Shown piece by piece: positions 12,960-25,209 of a stretch of 64,000 bases of DNA. Source of the stretch: Palaemon carinicauda. Its lineage: Eukaryota; Arthropoda; Malacostraca; Decapoda; Palaemonidae. The first letter of the stretch is position 1, and the number at the start of each line of letters is the position of its first letter. Both the position numbers and the translations under genes were made by a program. The stretch is from contig NC_090751.1 in assembly GCF_036898095.1 (NCBI RefSeq), positions 82,080,930 through 82,144,929 on the forward strand, given 5' to 3'. The notes beneath the pieces were generated by a model, which was given only the letters and a program-made list of their open reading frames with translations, ran no database searches and was not told the DNA's origin.

Positions 12960-13790
12960 ATATATTCATTTTTGGGCCCTTGAACTCAAAGTCTACAAAG
13001 ATAACCTCACACTCATAATGTGTGAAAATGCTGTGGGCTGTATGATAAAGTCAGCACTTATTTATAAGTGTAAAAACCCAGGAGCCCTCAAAAACAAAAA
13101 TATGGGCAAGCTGCCATTGCATTGGATGCACAACCAAAGGGCATGGACAATAATTGCACTGACATCAGAATGATTTCACCAGTGGTTTATCCCCGAAGTC
13201 AAGCGTTATCTTGCTGAAAAATGCATTTGTTTTAAAGTACTTCTAATGGAAAATCTGAAGGCCAGGCAATTGACCTGTATTATGAAGGTACACAGGTAGA
13301 ATTCTTACCGTCGGACACGACATTACTGATTCAGCACATGGATCAAGGCGTTATTTGTACATTCAAATCACTTTACACACAAAACTCCATGCGACAGCTG
13401 GTCAAGTCTATGGATACGGATGATAACTTCTTGCTAAAGCAATACTGGGGTAGACACACCATTGCAATGTGTCTCCAAAATATCCGTAAGGCCATAAAAG
13501 AGAATAAGAAAGAAACAGTTAATGCTTGCTGGAAGAAATTGTGCCCATAAGTGGTCAATGACTACAAAGAATTCTCTCCAGATGCAATACATCACTCAGC
13601 AGTGGAGAAGGCAGTAAGGCTGTTGAAATTGCTTGGAGGAGACGGCTTCACAGATACAACTACCGACAACATAAATGACCTGATCGAGCTCGCCCACACA
13701 GGTCTATTAACCAATAAAGATCTGACAGAGATGAATAATTCTGCAAGTGAGGAGAGAGAAGAACAGCATTAAGATCCCGGGGAACAAGAG
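12960..13790 (+). pseudogene. Tigger/pogo-type (jerky-like) transposase fragment, broken
   Basis: Plus-strand pieces. About 13040-13270 reads, with stops, KSALIYKCKNPGALKNKN and PEVKRYLAEK. About 13320-13550 holds MDQGVICTFKSLY and NACWKKLCP; 13551-13772 continues with VNDYKEFSP and a C-terminal ELAHTGLLTNKDL segment. These are the hallmarks of the Tigger/jerky DDE transposase C-terminal half: the family consensus has PMDQGVIATFK and NGCWKKLWP. The LLILDNAPGHP catalytic strand is present only as a degenerate LLMENLKARQ, so the catalytic Asp appears lost. The N-terminal DNA-binding half is absent. Confidence 0.82.
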
Positions 13791-14148
13791 GAGGTTGACC
13801 TAACACTAGAATGCCTCTCAACTCAAGCAAAACAGCAAAAGAACTTTAGACAATGGCCGAAGATTGGGACCCGCAAATGATTCGTGTGTTGCAGTTCAGA
13901 GATGCAATTGACGGAGCCAAGGAAGTTTATAAGAACATCCTTTAGCATGACAAAAGTCAGGGTCAGCAATTGACAATCACTATGCTAATCACTGACCAAA
14001 AAAATTAAACACGGGCTCTAGTCCCTCAGTGGATATAGAATTTACTTTGCTGAATGATAAAAGATATTGCACCACCTGATGAAGCACCTGCCAAAGTGAT
14101 GCTTTTAGAGGAGCAGTAATGGTCTTCTTTACAGTGCAATACAGTCAG

Positions 14149-14215
14149 CCCTCAATCTTCACGGGGGTTAGGTAGCAGAGACAATTGCAAAGAACGAAAA
14201 TCTTGCTTGAGGGTA
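14149..14215 (+). repeat. Tigger/pogo-type terminal repeat
   Basis: CAGTCAGCCCTCAATCTTCACGG preceded by TA resembles Tigger-type ends, which start with CAG next to a TA target. Its direction (CAG first on the plus strand) makes it a left end, so it is probably a separate MITE or an inverted fragment rather than the right end of the transposase remnant at 12960-13790. Confidence 0.4.
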
Positions 14216-14269
14216 CAATCGAGCACACTATTCTGTCTTGGTTCTCTTCCTCTTGTTATTTTGAAGTCT

Positions 14270-14440
14270 TTATAGTTTACATATAATAGATTTATTTTAT
14301 AATGTTATTATTCTTGAACTTATCTAGTAGTATATTTCCTTATTTCATTTCCTCACTGAGCTATTTTCCCTGTTGGAACCCTTGGGCTTATAGAATCCTG
14401 CTTTTCCAACTAGGGTTGAAGCTTAGTAAATAATAATAAC

Positions 14441-14477
<37 letters not shown>

Positions 14478-14484
14478 TAATATA
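14270..14484 (+). mobile_element. Jockey-like LINE, 5'-truncated 3' end
   Basis: Contains TATTTCCTTATTTC, CCTGTTGGAACCCTTGGGCT and CTTTTCCAACTAGGGTTG, ending in AGCTTAGTAAATAATAAT and an AAT tract (14425-14484). The same 3' untranslated sequence ends the longer Jockey-like element at 28467-30240 in the other orientation, which identifies this piece as a severely 5'-truncated copy. Typical target-primed integration explains both the truncation and the short triplet tail. Confidence 0.8.
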
Positions 14485-15607
<1,123 letters not shown>

Positions 15608-15988
15608 GAAATGTTTTTCCTCTATCTCTTGTTTCTTCACAGAAAAATTTGAACTTTTTCTAAAAAGAACTCTTCAAACGTAACATAAGCTTAGATCACG
15701 AAATATGTTCCGCACTAATTTCCATTCCTTTTTAATTTGTGAAAAAACTACAAATTTTAGATAATTTGTATCTTTCCTAGCTATACAAACCTGAGTCATT
15801 TATATTGGGTTATTACTACAGTAATCATGTCTTCTACTTCAGGTCAATCAAAATTTTGGTTGATCGTGTCACGCTTCGTGCTGAGTAAATGCAGTGCATC
15901 CGCAAGGCCGTGCTCTCAGAGTCTTCACAACACTCACTTGGTCAAAGACTTGTGGGGCAGTTGAGGCGGGACCTTTGGTGAACGATTC

Positions 15989-16074
15989 AAGTTTGCAAAG
16001 CTAAACAAAATACAAATTATATAAAATTTGTGGTTTATATCTACTCGGATACAAACTTCTGAGTCATTTATATG
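15989..16074. repeat. Internal complementary region of DIRS element A
   Basis: First half (to about 16032) is the reverse complement of the element's left outer end (CAAATTTTAGATAATTTG, with TATACAAACCTGA). Second half (ACTCGGATACAAACTTCTGAG to TCATTTATATG) is the reverse complement of the right outer end at 21308-21340. In DIRS-1 such a region templates circle closure during reverse transcription. Confidence 0.75.
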
Positions 16075-16461
16075 AAGATAAGAGGTAAACCCTTCCTCTC
16101 CGGAAGATCTAATTATTGTAAATAATAGCAGAGATCAACGTGATTCTTGAGAGTTAAACCCTTCTCAGATAGTTACTATTAATAATAGTAAATGATCTAA
16201 GAGAGCCCCCAGAAAACAGAGTAGACGGCTCATAAAAAGGCAAGACTGTTCATTCAGGTCCCAAATAAGTAATCTTTACCAGGGGTGAAGTGGTATGGAC
16301 ATCAAGTGATACATAATAAAAGAGGCAATATTTTATTATATCATCAAATCCTAAAGAAATTGAGGCAAACTTACTTGCATCAGGGTGAAAAACCAATCAA
16401 GATCATTATCTGCCTCAGAGATCCTTCTAGCCAATAATGTCAAGAATAATGAGGCCTGGGG

Positions 16462-16948
16462 CTAGAATTGGCACGTGTCCCGTGAGAGGATGTCCAAAGG
16501 CTTGAATATGCCATCTTTAAGGAAAATGTCCAACGGCGGGTTTTTCCTTCTATTCACCAGCTTCAGGACTTTTATTAATGTGGTTTTGCAGAATGCTGAG
16601 GTTGCACCAAACCCACGTGTATCATGTGCTCGAGGGGGGGGGGGGGGCTCTAGCAACACTTTCCCTGATTATGTATAAGCTCTTACGATAGTTTTTCTCC
16701 ATCAAAGAAAGACAATGCTCCAAAACATGTTCTTTAGAGCATCCAAAACTCACATGATTTTGGTGACTAGTATAATCAAGTGGTTTTGCAGAATGCTAAG
16801 GTTGCAGCAAGCCCATCTAGATCACATGCTCAAGGGGGTTCCTCGCAATGCTTCCTCTGAGGATGCATTGTTTCTCCTAATTTTCTTAATTACTTGGAGA
16901 AAGAAAGTGTCACTGACTACTTTCTTCTGGAGCGCCCAGAGCTCATGA
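16462..16948 (-). pseudogene. Tyrosine recombinase fragments of DIRS element A
   Basis: Minus strand 16659-16462 reads RAHDTRGFGATSAFCKT, which aligns with RPHDIRGLSTSLAFEKN of element B and keeps the catalytic His and Arg of the HxxR box. A second, related segment 200 bp away (16948-16715, with SRWACCNLSILQN) looks like a duplicated and mutated version of the same box. The first Arg box and the active-site Tyr were not found in an open frame. A run of 15 G (about 16627-16641) sits inside and adds a proline run. Confidence 0.65.
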
Positions 16949-19900
16949 GCAAAAGAGGGATCGATGTCCCACCTATTTCTTCTATCAGAAACTCGCACTG
17001 CTCTAAGGAACAGAATAACTAGTTTTCGAGTGATCAGGAACCTCCTTGAGAGACAATATTGTGAAAGAGTTAACCCGAGATCTTTTCTAACCTGAGTCTG
17101 GATTGTTCAATGAACCAGACAGGAAAAGATCATGTCATGCTATCGTGGGGAGGGGGGGGGGGTGTCCCTGCCAACTCTTCCCCTGAAGATAGTGAGTTTC
17201 ATGTTAGGTTTTAACCAACTGGGTGACCATGCTCAGGAAGAAGAATTTCACTTCTGATCTTAGGGTGTCCACAGAACATCACTGATTAGTATCCCTGGGC
17301 AGAGGTGTCAGAGCACTCTGTTCGTCCCTGGACTTCTTGAGGGGCAAGCTTATGATATAGTACAAGTAAAATTCCTCAGATCTGGTTCTCATAATAAAAA
17401 TGAGAATATGATAACCCAAGTAAATACTGTATAGCATTTTCGGAATTGGGTTTCTGGGGAAAAAGTCTCTACCAGGAGGCTTGTTTACTTGACTGTTGGT
17501 CAAATAAAGTAAAAGGAAAGGGTAATTAGGTCCTTGACTTAAGCCTTTCTGTCTGGGATCGTGAGGATAATCTTAGGAAATAATAAAAACCCCTCTTCCT
17601 GACTCAAAAGTAGGGAGGGATTACTCATATGAGACAGTTCCTTCCTCCAGAAACATTGGTAACAAGGGCGTCGATAGTCCTTTCGGGCAGGGAATTCTAG
17701 TAACTCAAACCAGGACCTACTTCAAGATGTAGAACTAATTTAGATGTGAACCTCCATGAAGGCTACAGAAATTATTTTCAAAATTGTTATAGCTTAGCCG
17801 GTGTGACGAGGTCTTGGAACACTCTCCACTCTAGAATAAGCATAAAGGTTCTACTTTGACCTGAATGGCCTTCGTTTACTGACTAACTCTTCCCAGGGAA
17901 GATGTCAGTTAGAATTCTATGTGATGTGTCAAGCAAGCTCATTATAACTAGTCTAAGAGTGATCGTGCAGCTCTCTTCATTCGTTCTGAAGGTCTTCTCG
18001 GGCTCATCGTGAGAGGTTCCAGACTCGTTGACTGTTTCTTATCTATAATAAGTTGTGATGCTCATTTGACGACCTAGGATCTTCTGGTTTTATATTCCAG
18101 AGGTGAGGGAGGAGGACGTCTGCCATTACCACAATACAGTTTTGGCTGTAAATAGAGGCTAGCATGCATTCTGGTAAGGTTAAAGGATTCATGGCAGGAA
18201 AAGCATTTATGGCCAAGCTTTGTTAGGAGGTATAAAGGGCATAACTCTCCTGGTCATACCTGGTTAGTACTCATAGGTACAGAAGTCACAACCATTACTG
18301 CTTGGTGATTGTCTTAACTCCGCAAGGGGAATATCTGGACTAGGCCTCTGACAGAGGTAAAGGCATTTACCACTCTAAAAGTCCTTATCCTTAAGTGATC
18401 TTTCTTATGTTTTCCAGAGAGGCTTTGTAGCCTCTCTAGACTAGGAAGGAAGTACTGTACCGAAGTCCTGGTTAACCTATTGATGGGAAAAAATAAGAGG
18501 GCAACTTTCGACTTCACAGTTGGGCTTTATTCGCATGGAGTCATGACCTCCCCAGGGATATGGAAAGCCAAGTTTCTTCTGACCAGGGAGAGATTCTGCA
18601 TACTGTCTTGTGACAGTAAACACCACTTGCACCAAGGATACTTTCGTAACTAGCAGAGACATAGCTTCTCAGGACGGGTAATATTTTCCTGGAGGAAAAG
18701 GTTCTGTCATCCAAATTCTGGTTTCTGGGAGGATTATTCCTACTAAAACAAAAAAGTGCCAGTTTATGGTCAGACATCTGGCTGCCACTGGTTGGGGCTG
18801 GCTCCCTTCCATAAGCTAGGGAAGGGAGGGCCCATATTTCCATAGCCTAAACTTCTTGTCACGATCTTGATTCCCAACAGGGGTATAGGTTAGAAACCAT
18901 ACCTTTCTTCTCGAAGGTAGTATCCTATAAATATTCCTTGAGGTAGACCTGGTAAGGGTAGTGGTTGGTATCTCACCATAGTATTGGGTAACCAACAGTA
19001 ACTAACAATCTTAAAATCAACTAATTGCAATGCCAATTACAAAAATTAAAAAGCAGGGGGTGGGAGATCCAAAGAAATCCCACCTTCTACTGTAAAGGCT
19101 AGGTGAAATGGAAACTTGAACCACATTCTTCCTCTACCTGCAGCAATTATTAGAATACTCTTGAGGAAGAGAATACCTAACACTGGGGCTAAAGGCCATA
19201 GATGCCCACCTCGACACCTACATAGTGGAGGCATATCTAGACTAACCATGGAACGGAAAAAGAGAAAGAGGGGGGGGCCCATGATATCTTCAATGTTCAA
19301 AGAATGGACATCGACTGATTTCACTACTTCCTTCAGTACCATAAAGTCCATTCCCTACTTGTAGTAAGTTCAAGCACATACCTATTACCAGTAGAAGCTA
19401 TTGAACCCCTCAGTTTTTGTCTTCAGGGAGAGAAGAACTTGACCCCTTGGTCGGAATAGTTTGAACTGGGGGATGATTATTCATCTTATACAGGTCTCTC
19501 TGTATACGCTGAGAGGTAGGGCTACCAGTCATCGTCCTTCTTCCTGAAGTATGTTGTCCCAGTCTAGTGATCTTAGCTATCACCGACTCTACTTCTGTCT
19601 GGGAGAACTGATAAGGGGAATAACCTCATCCGAATTTCTCCAACTCAATGTCTCTCCAGGGGGCAATTGTTTCAAATATATGGACAAGATTGTGTCATGT
19701 CTTTTTAAGACACGGTTCCATAATAGAGGAACGGTCTGAAGTAAAAGGAATTCTAGGGCTTTTGATTCTGCTCATGACAACTTTTCAAATCGTAATAGGA
19801 CATTACAATCCTTAAGATCTTCCGTAGTCGCATAGTGGGATATTACTCTAGACCAATGGTCGAGCCATGAACAGGTTTGGATTGCGAACATTGCTGCTAT

Positions 19901-20526
19901 TTCCATGTTCATTATTTCTGTGGCTGAGAAAACGGAGAAGAAGCAGATACGTTCTCTGTTTGGACAGGTGGCACTAATTTAGCCAAGTTCTCTGGAAAGG
20001 GTAATGGGCTTTGAAAGGCTCAGGAGGGTGCAAACAAAAAGTTAGCCAAGTTCTCTGGGAATGGTATGGGCTCTGAAAGGCACCAGAGGGCACAAATAAA
20101 TTTCTCTGCTCAGATGGGGTCAGAGGTGATAACCCTAAGAACCTGTTGGCTCTAAGATAATTCTTTGAGGCTGAAGCCTACATGTTAAATAGGTTTAGCG
20201 TCTCTTTCGTTTGTTTCAAGAGTTTTACACCATAATTGATTTCTGGATTCTATGCTTGCGTCTTAATCCTGTCTCTCGTTTCTTCTCAGTGACAGGTTTC
20301 TCTAAGGGAGACTCCTAAATTTCCTAGGGGAAGGATAAGGTTCCTAATCTTTGTAGCTTGAGCCATCTCAGAAACTGACATAAAGATTCCAAAGGGGTTG
20401 ACTTCTGTTGGATCAGCACCAGCGCTCGTAGCAGGAGCCCATGGGTTTAAGTATCAACCCAGCTGTCAAGGTTCTTTTCTGCTCAACATGTTCAACTGAA
20501 GGATGGGTTACGTTTCTCAGATTCAA

Positions 20527-20735
20527 TCTATTATTATTATTACTACTTGCTAGGCTACAACCCTATTTGGAAAAGCAGGATGCTATTAGCCCATGGGCAC
20601 CAACAGGGAAAATAGCACAGTGAGGAAAGGAAACTTAAGGAAAAATAAAATATTTTAAGAAGAGTAACATTAAATTAAATCTCTCCTATGTAAACTATAA
20701 AAACTTTAACAAAACAAGAGGAAGAGAAATAAGAT
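20527..20735 (-). mobile_element. Jockey-like LINE 3' end nested in DIRS element A
   Basis: Begins with ATTATTATTATTACTA (triplet tail), then GCTAGGCTACAACCC, TTGGAAAAGCAGGATGC and AAAATAAAATATTTTAAGAA, which is the reverse complement of the 3' end seen at 14270-14484 and matches 28467-28670 directly. It interrupts the internal sequence of DIRS element A, so it inserted after that element. Confidence 0.82.
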
Positions 20736-21665
20736 AGTGTGGAAAAGACTTATTGGACTGAAAAGCACCAGCTTTGTCTCCAACAAAGGCCTCGTCCATG
20801 CCTCTTAGTCAGGTTGACACTTAAATCAGACTAGAGTTCCGTTGCAGGCGTACGGTAAAAGGATTGTTTCCTATCTTCACCTCTCAAGATTCGTGAAGGG
20901 GAATCCCCAGAGCAGACAATCATTCTATGCTCATCAATCACGTTTGTTGGGCCATAATTTAGGCCACCATCCAGACTTTTTAGGGAGGATGACTCAACCT
21001 TGATGTGTTGGAGAAAAGTTCTCACACATAAAGATAGCATATGATCTGTCCTTGTGGGGAATATCCTGGGATGAATTGTAAACTTGTCTTGCAGGTGAAG
21101 AAAATTCTTCATGCGCAACAAGGTTGGCATGCGTGGTGTCGTCATCACTCACTGAGATGATGGCGCGTACAGCTTTGTCAGGCTGGACGATGATCCTGCT
21201 TGAATACTGACAAGTGTTTGTTTCGGTGAATATCCTACTCAACTCCCCTACTCTAGGTAAGGAAGGAAATTTGATTGGCCTATTGTAGAAAACATGATTA
21301 ATAACAATTCCATATAAATGACTCAGAAGCTTGTACCCTCGTAGGATTAATCTGGAGTCAGAACAAAATAAGAAATATAGGTTTAACAGCTTGGATTGAT
21401 TTATGAGCTAACTGAACTAGCTATCAGTAAAGAGAAATTTCCTTTCCTGTTTGACTGCTTCATAATAAAAAAATATAAAATTTGAGTTTAGCTTGAATGA
21501 AATTTTGTATCATCATGTGATGATCATTCTAAAATGCTCTCTTTAAAAAAAATGAGTAAATTTTTTCCTGAGTTACCAAATTTTTGTAAATTCTATATAA
21601 ATTCTTATTTCCTTATTTTTTTCATTAAAATCACAAATTTTAAGTAATTTGTATTTTTCCTAACA

Positions 21666-21841
21666 GTACTTACCTCGAACTACTTTCTTAGGAGTAACTG
21701 GGATCTCCTCCCAACTGACCAGTTTTGTGTAGTTTACCCTACTCCCGTTTTCTATCCGGGATAACCTCTGGCGGGGTGATACGCACCCCGAGGCGACCCC
21801 AGGTCAGAGAGCATGCTTGCTCAGGTCTCGATCCCCAGTAA
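21666..21841 (+). repeat. Inverted terminal repeat of DIRS element B, low-coordinate arm
   Basis: Matches the reverse complement of 27862-28039 over about 176 bases with scattered mismatches (shared TACTTACCTCGAACTACTTT, GCATGCTTGCTCAGGTCTCG). The outermost ~33 bases (21633-21665) differ between the two ends, as expected for DIRS termini. Confidence 0.9.
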
Positions 21842-21909
21842 GTTCTTGATAGCTTAGGTATCTATGAAGTCCAGCAAGGCACTCGGGGTAGGATGGGCGG
21901 GCCATTACC

Positions 21910-22012
21910 CGAAAGTAGTTCGAGGTAAGTACTGTTAGGAAAAATACAAATTACTTAAAATTTGTAATTTGTTCCAACAAGGAGTACTTACCTCAAACTA
22001 CTTTCTTAGGAG
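21910..22012. repeat. Internal complementary region of DIRS element B
   Basis: Left half (AGTAGTTCGAGGTAAGTACT ... AAAATTTG, to about 21964) is the reverse complement of the low-coordinate outer end. Right half (AATTTGTTCCAACAAGGAG ... CTTTCTTAGG) is the reverse complement of the high-coordinate outer end at 28010-28057. The two outer ends are thus pre-joined here, matching the DIRS-1 circle-junction template. Confidence 0.85.
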
Positions 22013-22347
22013 ACTTATACCTTAGGAGGTGGGAGTGTCCTTCAGGACCTAGAGACCATGACGAGTATAGAGGAGGAACCTAGGTAGGAGACTAGGTTCT
22101 GCTGACCCCAAGGAAAACACGAGAAATAGGGAAAACAACGCAAAAAACCAACTTAGTGTCTAAGTAACTCACCTCTGCAAGAATCCTAGGAGACACGTCC
22201 TTCCCATGATGGTGTATCCCATGGCAGTTTCAGGGGGCTACTGGAGGCATTTCCGGTAAGGGATTAGGGGAAGGAAGAACAAGGGGTTAAGGAAGGAACC
22301 TGTCTCTCTTGGACTTACTACCCGCGATTAGCACTGGGGCTACACCT

Positions 22348-23553
22348 TTAAACCGTTTGGAGCGCGGAAATGACGGGACCGAGCGAGAACCCGTCCAGGG
22401 ATTTCCTTGAGTAGTCCTTTAAGTAGTGAGCCGTAAAGGTCGACTGGCTGGACCAAGTACCTGCCCTCAGGATTTGGCCCACTGCCATGTTTTTCTCAAA
22501 CGCCAATGAAGTACTTAGACCCCTAATGTCGTGGGGTCTGGGCTTTCCTGGAAGGGGGACCCCTGCACTACTGTAGGCCCTGACGATCACCTGCTGTAGC
22601 CAGAAGGAGATAGTGTTCTTTAAGACTGGCTTCTTCACTAGTCCCGAGGAAACGAACAGACTCTTGATCTCAGGTCGAAGCCTTGCTGTCCTCTCTAAAT
22701 ACTTCCGTACTGCCCTGACAGGGCACAGTAGCAAGTCCCTCGAGTTGCTCGAACGAGGGATTGCTGGCACTGAGAACCCTTCAAACTTGGAATCCCACAC
22801 GGCTGGATTCTGAGTCTTTGCCACGAAGGATGGTACGAACCTGAAGGTAGCTTCATGCCAACCCTTCGAGTGTGACACCTCGTATGACAGCCCGTGAACC
22901 TCCCCTACCCGTTTTGCTGATGCCAGAGCTAACAGAAAAACTGTCTTGAGGGTGAGCTCCTTGTCCAAGATGTCTTTTAAGGGTTCAAAGGGAGGTTCTG
23001 ACAGCATCTTCAGGACTCTAGCCACGTCCCACTGGGGCACCCTAACGGCTTGAAGGGGGCACGATTGTTCGAAGCTCCTGATGAGCATCGAGATATGTCT
23101 GGAGGCACCCAGGTCGATGCCCTTCAGTAGGAAGACTTGGCCCAGGGCAGCCAGGACTCCTTTGATGGCTGGGATGGACATGTGTACCTCGTCCCTGAGA
23201 TAAACTAGGAAGTCCGCTATCTCTGGAATGGAAGCCCTCAATGTTTTGATGTCCCTCGAGACACACCACTTAGTGAAGGTGGCCCATTTTACCTGGTATA
23301 CTGCGGCTGATAAACGCCTCAGGTACCCTGACATCCTTGCTGCCGTTCTCGACGAATATCCTTCCTTCCTCAGAAGACGCTCGATAACCTCCATGTGTGA
23401 AGGCAGAGGGACCGAGGGTTTTCGTGGAATCTTTGAAAGTGAGGCTGCCGGAGAAGGTCTGGCCTGTCCGGAAGGGGCCAAGGTGGAAGGCGCGCCAGTT
23501 CCTTTAGATCTGCGAACCACTCTCTCCGGCCACCAGGGCGCTACCAAAGTCAT
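22348..23553 (-). CDS. Tyrosine recombinase of DIRS element B
   Basis: Open frame of 401 codons. An N-terminal SAM-like core-binding domain (about residues 55-165, with IADFLVYLRDE) precedes the catalytic domain. Catalytic set visible: Arg215 (SAKRVGEVHG), His341 and Arg344 (RPHDIRGLS), Trp367 (GTWSSQS) in the His/Trp position and Tyr377 (TAHYLKD), ten residues after the Trp. In DIRS elements this enzyme integrates the circular DNA copy by strand exchange without a DDE integrase. The upstream frame is the same as the RNase H region but separated by a stop, so in the ancestor it was probably the C-terminal part of a longer pol protein. The whole catalytic set looks intact. Confidence 0.9.
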   Translation of the reverse strand: MTLVAPWWPERVVRRSKGTGAPSTLAPSGQARPSPAASLSKIPRKPSVPLPSHMEVIERLLRKEGYSSRTAARMSGYLRRLSAAVYQVKWATFTKWCVSRDIKTLRASIPEIADFLVYLRDEVHMSIPAIKGVLAALGQVFLLKGIDLGASRHISMLIRSFEQSCPLQAVRVPQWDVARVLKMLSEPPFEPLKDILDKELTLKTVFLLALASAKRVGEVHGLSYEVSHSKGWHEATFRFVPSFVAKTQNPAVWDSKFEGFSVPAIPRSSNSRDLLLCPVRAVRKYLERTARLRPEIKSLFVSSGLVKKPVLKNTISFWLQQVIVRAYSSAGVPLPGKPRPHDIRGLSTSLAFEKNMAVGQILRAGTWSSQSTFTAHYLKDYSRKSLDGFSLGPVISALQTV

Positions 23554-25209
23554 CTACAGGTTGTCCGCTCTCCTCACCCTGTTGAGGACTTGTCTGAGCA
23601 TCCCGAAGGGGGAGAAAGCGTAAACGTCGAGGTTGTGCCAAGGGTGCTGGAAGGCCTCCTCGAACGCCGCTTCTGGGTCTGGCACAGGAGAAAAAAACAC
23701 GGGGAGCTGTGCGTTCAGTCTCGTTGCGAAGAGCCCTAACACTGGCGAGCCCCATTTCTAAATGAGGGTCTTGGCCACTTCCGGGTGCAAGGACCACTCG
23801 GATCCTATCACTTGACCCATTCTGCTGAGGCCATCGGCCAGGACATTCCTCTTCCCTGGAATGAACCTTGCTAAGATCCTGATCTGTTCCCCTTCGGCCC
23901 ATTCCAGCAGTTCCATCGTGAGGCCGCACAACTCCTTTGATTTTAGTCCTCCTTGTTTCCCCGGAGCTGATGGACAAACTCCAGGCACGCTCTTCGCATT
24001 GCAATCATCTCTAGCACGTTTATATGCCGGTTTTTCTCTACGTCCGTCCAACTTCCTCTTGCTGTCTTGTCGAGGAGATGGGAACCCCACCCCTCCTTGG
24101 ATGCGTCCGTGAACAGAAGCATCTCCGGAGGGTCGGCTGCGAAGGGCATTCCCTTGAGGGTGTTCGATCTGGCGAGCCACCACTCTAGGACTTCCTTCGT
24201 CTCCGGGAACACTGGGACCACCTTGTGGGGGGAGTCTGTCTGGTTCCAGATCTCCTTCAGGTTCCATTGTACTCCCTTGAGTTTGAACCTCCCCTGGGGG
24301 ACTAACTTCTCTAAAGACACAAGGTGGCCTATCAGTCTTTGCCAGTTTTTGGCTCTCCTGGGCTGGTCCGACAGGAAGGGCCGGAGGATCTGGTCCAAGA
24401 TGTCCAGTCTCTCCGCGGAAGGGAAAGCTCTCGCCAACCGGGAGTCCAGGACCATTCCGAGGTACTGTAGTTCATCCTGGTGGAGGGTATCAGTTGGGAC
24501 TTCTCTAGGTTGATGATGATACCCAGGACGTTGCAGAACCGCAGGAGTTTCGCGCCTTGCTCCCTCAGTACTTCCCCTGAGGCTGAAAGCAACAACCAGT
24601 CGTCCAGGTACCGAATCAGGCGGAGCCCTGTTCGTGTGCCCAGGCTGAGACTGTTGTTAAGACCCTCGTGAAGACCTGAGGGGCTGTGGACAGACCGAAG
24701 CAGAGGGTCTTGAACTGCAATGCTTGGGTACCCCATTCTACCCTTAGGTACTTCCTGCTGGAGTGGTGAACAGGGATTTGGAAGTATGCGTCCTTGAGGT
24801 TTATGGACATCATGAAGTCTCCCTCCCTCAAGGCCGCTAGGACCGACTTCGGAGTGTCCATCTTGAAATCGGTCTTGCACACAAACCTGTTGAGGGCTGA
24901 GAGGTTATGACTGGTCTCCAGCGCCCTGTCGCTTTCTCCACCAGGAAGAGTCTGCTGTAAAACCCTGGACCTGAGTTCTTGACTGGTTCTTTTGCCCCTT
25001 TCGCCAGCATCGCAGAGACCTCTTCTTGTAGGGCCGTCCTTCTCAAGGGGTCTCTGGGTGCCAGTCACTCTGCCTGCTGATCTAGTATTTGAGGTGGGGG
25101 GTCTGCCAGAAAGGGCAACCTGTACCCTTCTTTCAGGACTGTTACGCTCCATGGATCTGCTCCGTGGTCTCGCCATGCTTGCCAAGAACGTTTGAGGCAT
25201 CCCCCCACC
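23554..25209 (-). pseudogene. Reverse transcriptase and RNase H of DIRS element B, frameshifted
   Basis: Minus strand, in order. The N-terminal pol segment GCLKRSWQAWRDHG is still in the gag frame, then a TGA at 25067-25065. Next come the fingers (GFYSRLFLVEKATGRWRPV, about 24980-24910), and a frameshift. Palm motif A follows (SINLKDAYFQI, Asp near 24792) with the FGLSTAPQVF box, a second frameshift, motif C RYLDDWLLL (near 24604), and a third frameshift. RNase H then reads LLFTDASKEGWG (near 24107) with HINVLEMIA and, in yet another frame, RFIPGKRNVLADGLSR. The linker toward the recombinase reads LFATRLNAQLPVF. At least four frame changes make this non-functional as read; some could be assembly errors, but the number argues for real decay. 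Confidence 0.88.

Larger units (their letters stand above)
15749..21350 (-). mobile_element. DIRS element A (old, degenerate)
   Basis: The left end (CTGAGTCATTTATAT, then AATCATGTCTTCTAC and GGTCAATCAAA) is inverted at the right end (21260-21350: TTGATTGGCC, AACATGATTAATAA, ATATAAATGACTCAG), giving inverted terminal repeats of roughly 80-100 bp. An internal complementary region at 15989-16074 joins reversed copies of both outer ends, the DIRS signature. Inside, the only clear protein trace is a tyrosine recombinase box at 16462-16659. The rest (17000-20500) has no long open frame. A Jockey-like fragment is nested at 20527-20735. Coding direction is minus. Confidence 0.8.
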
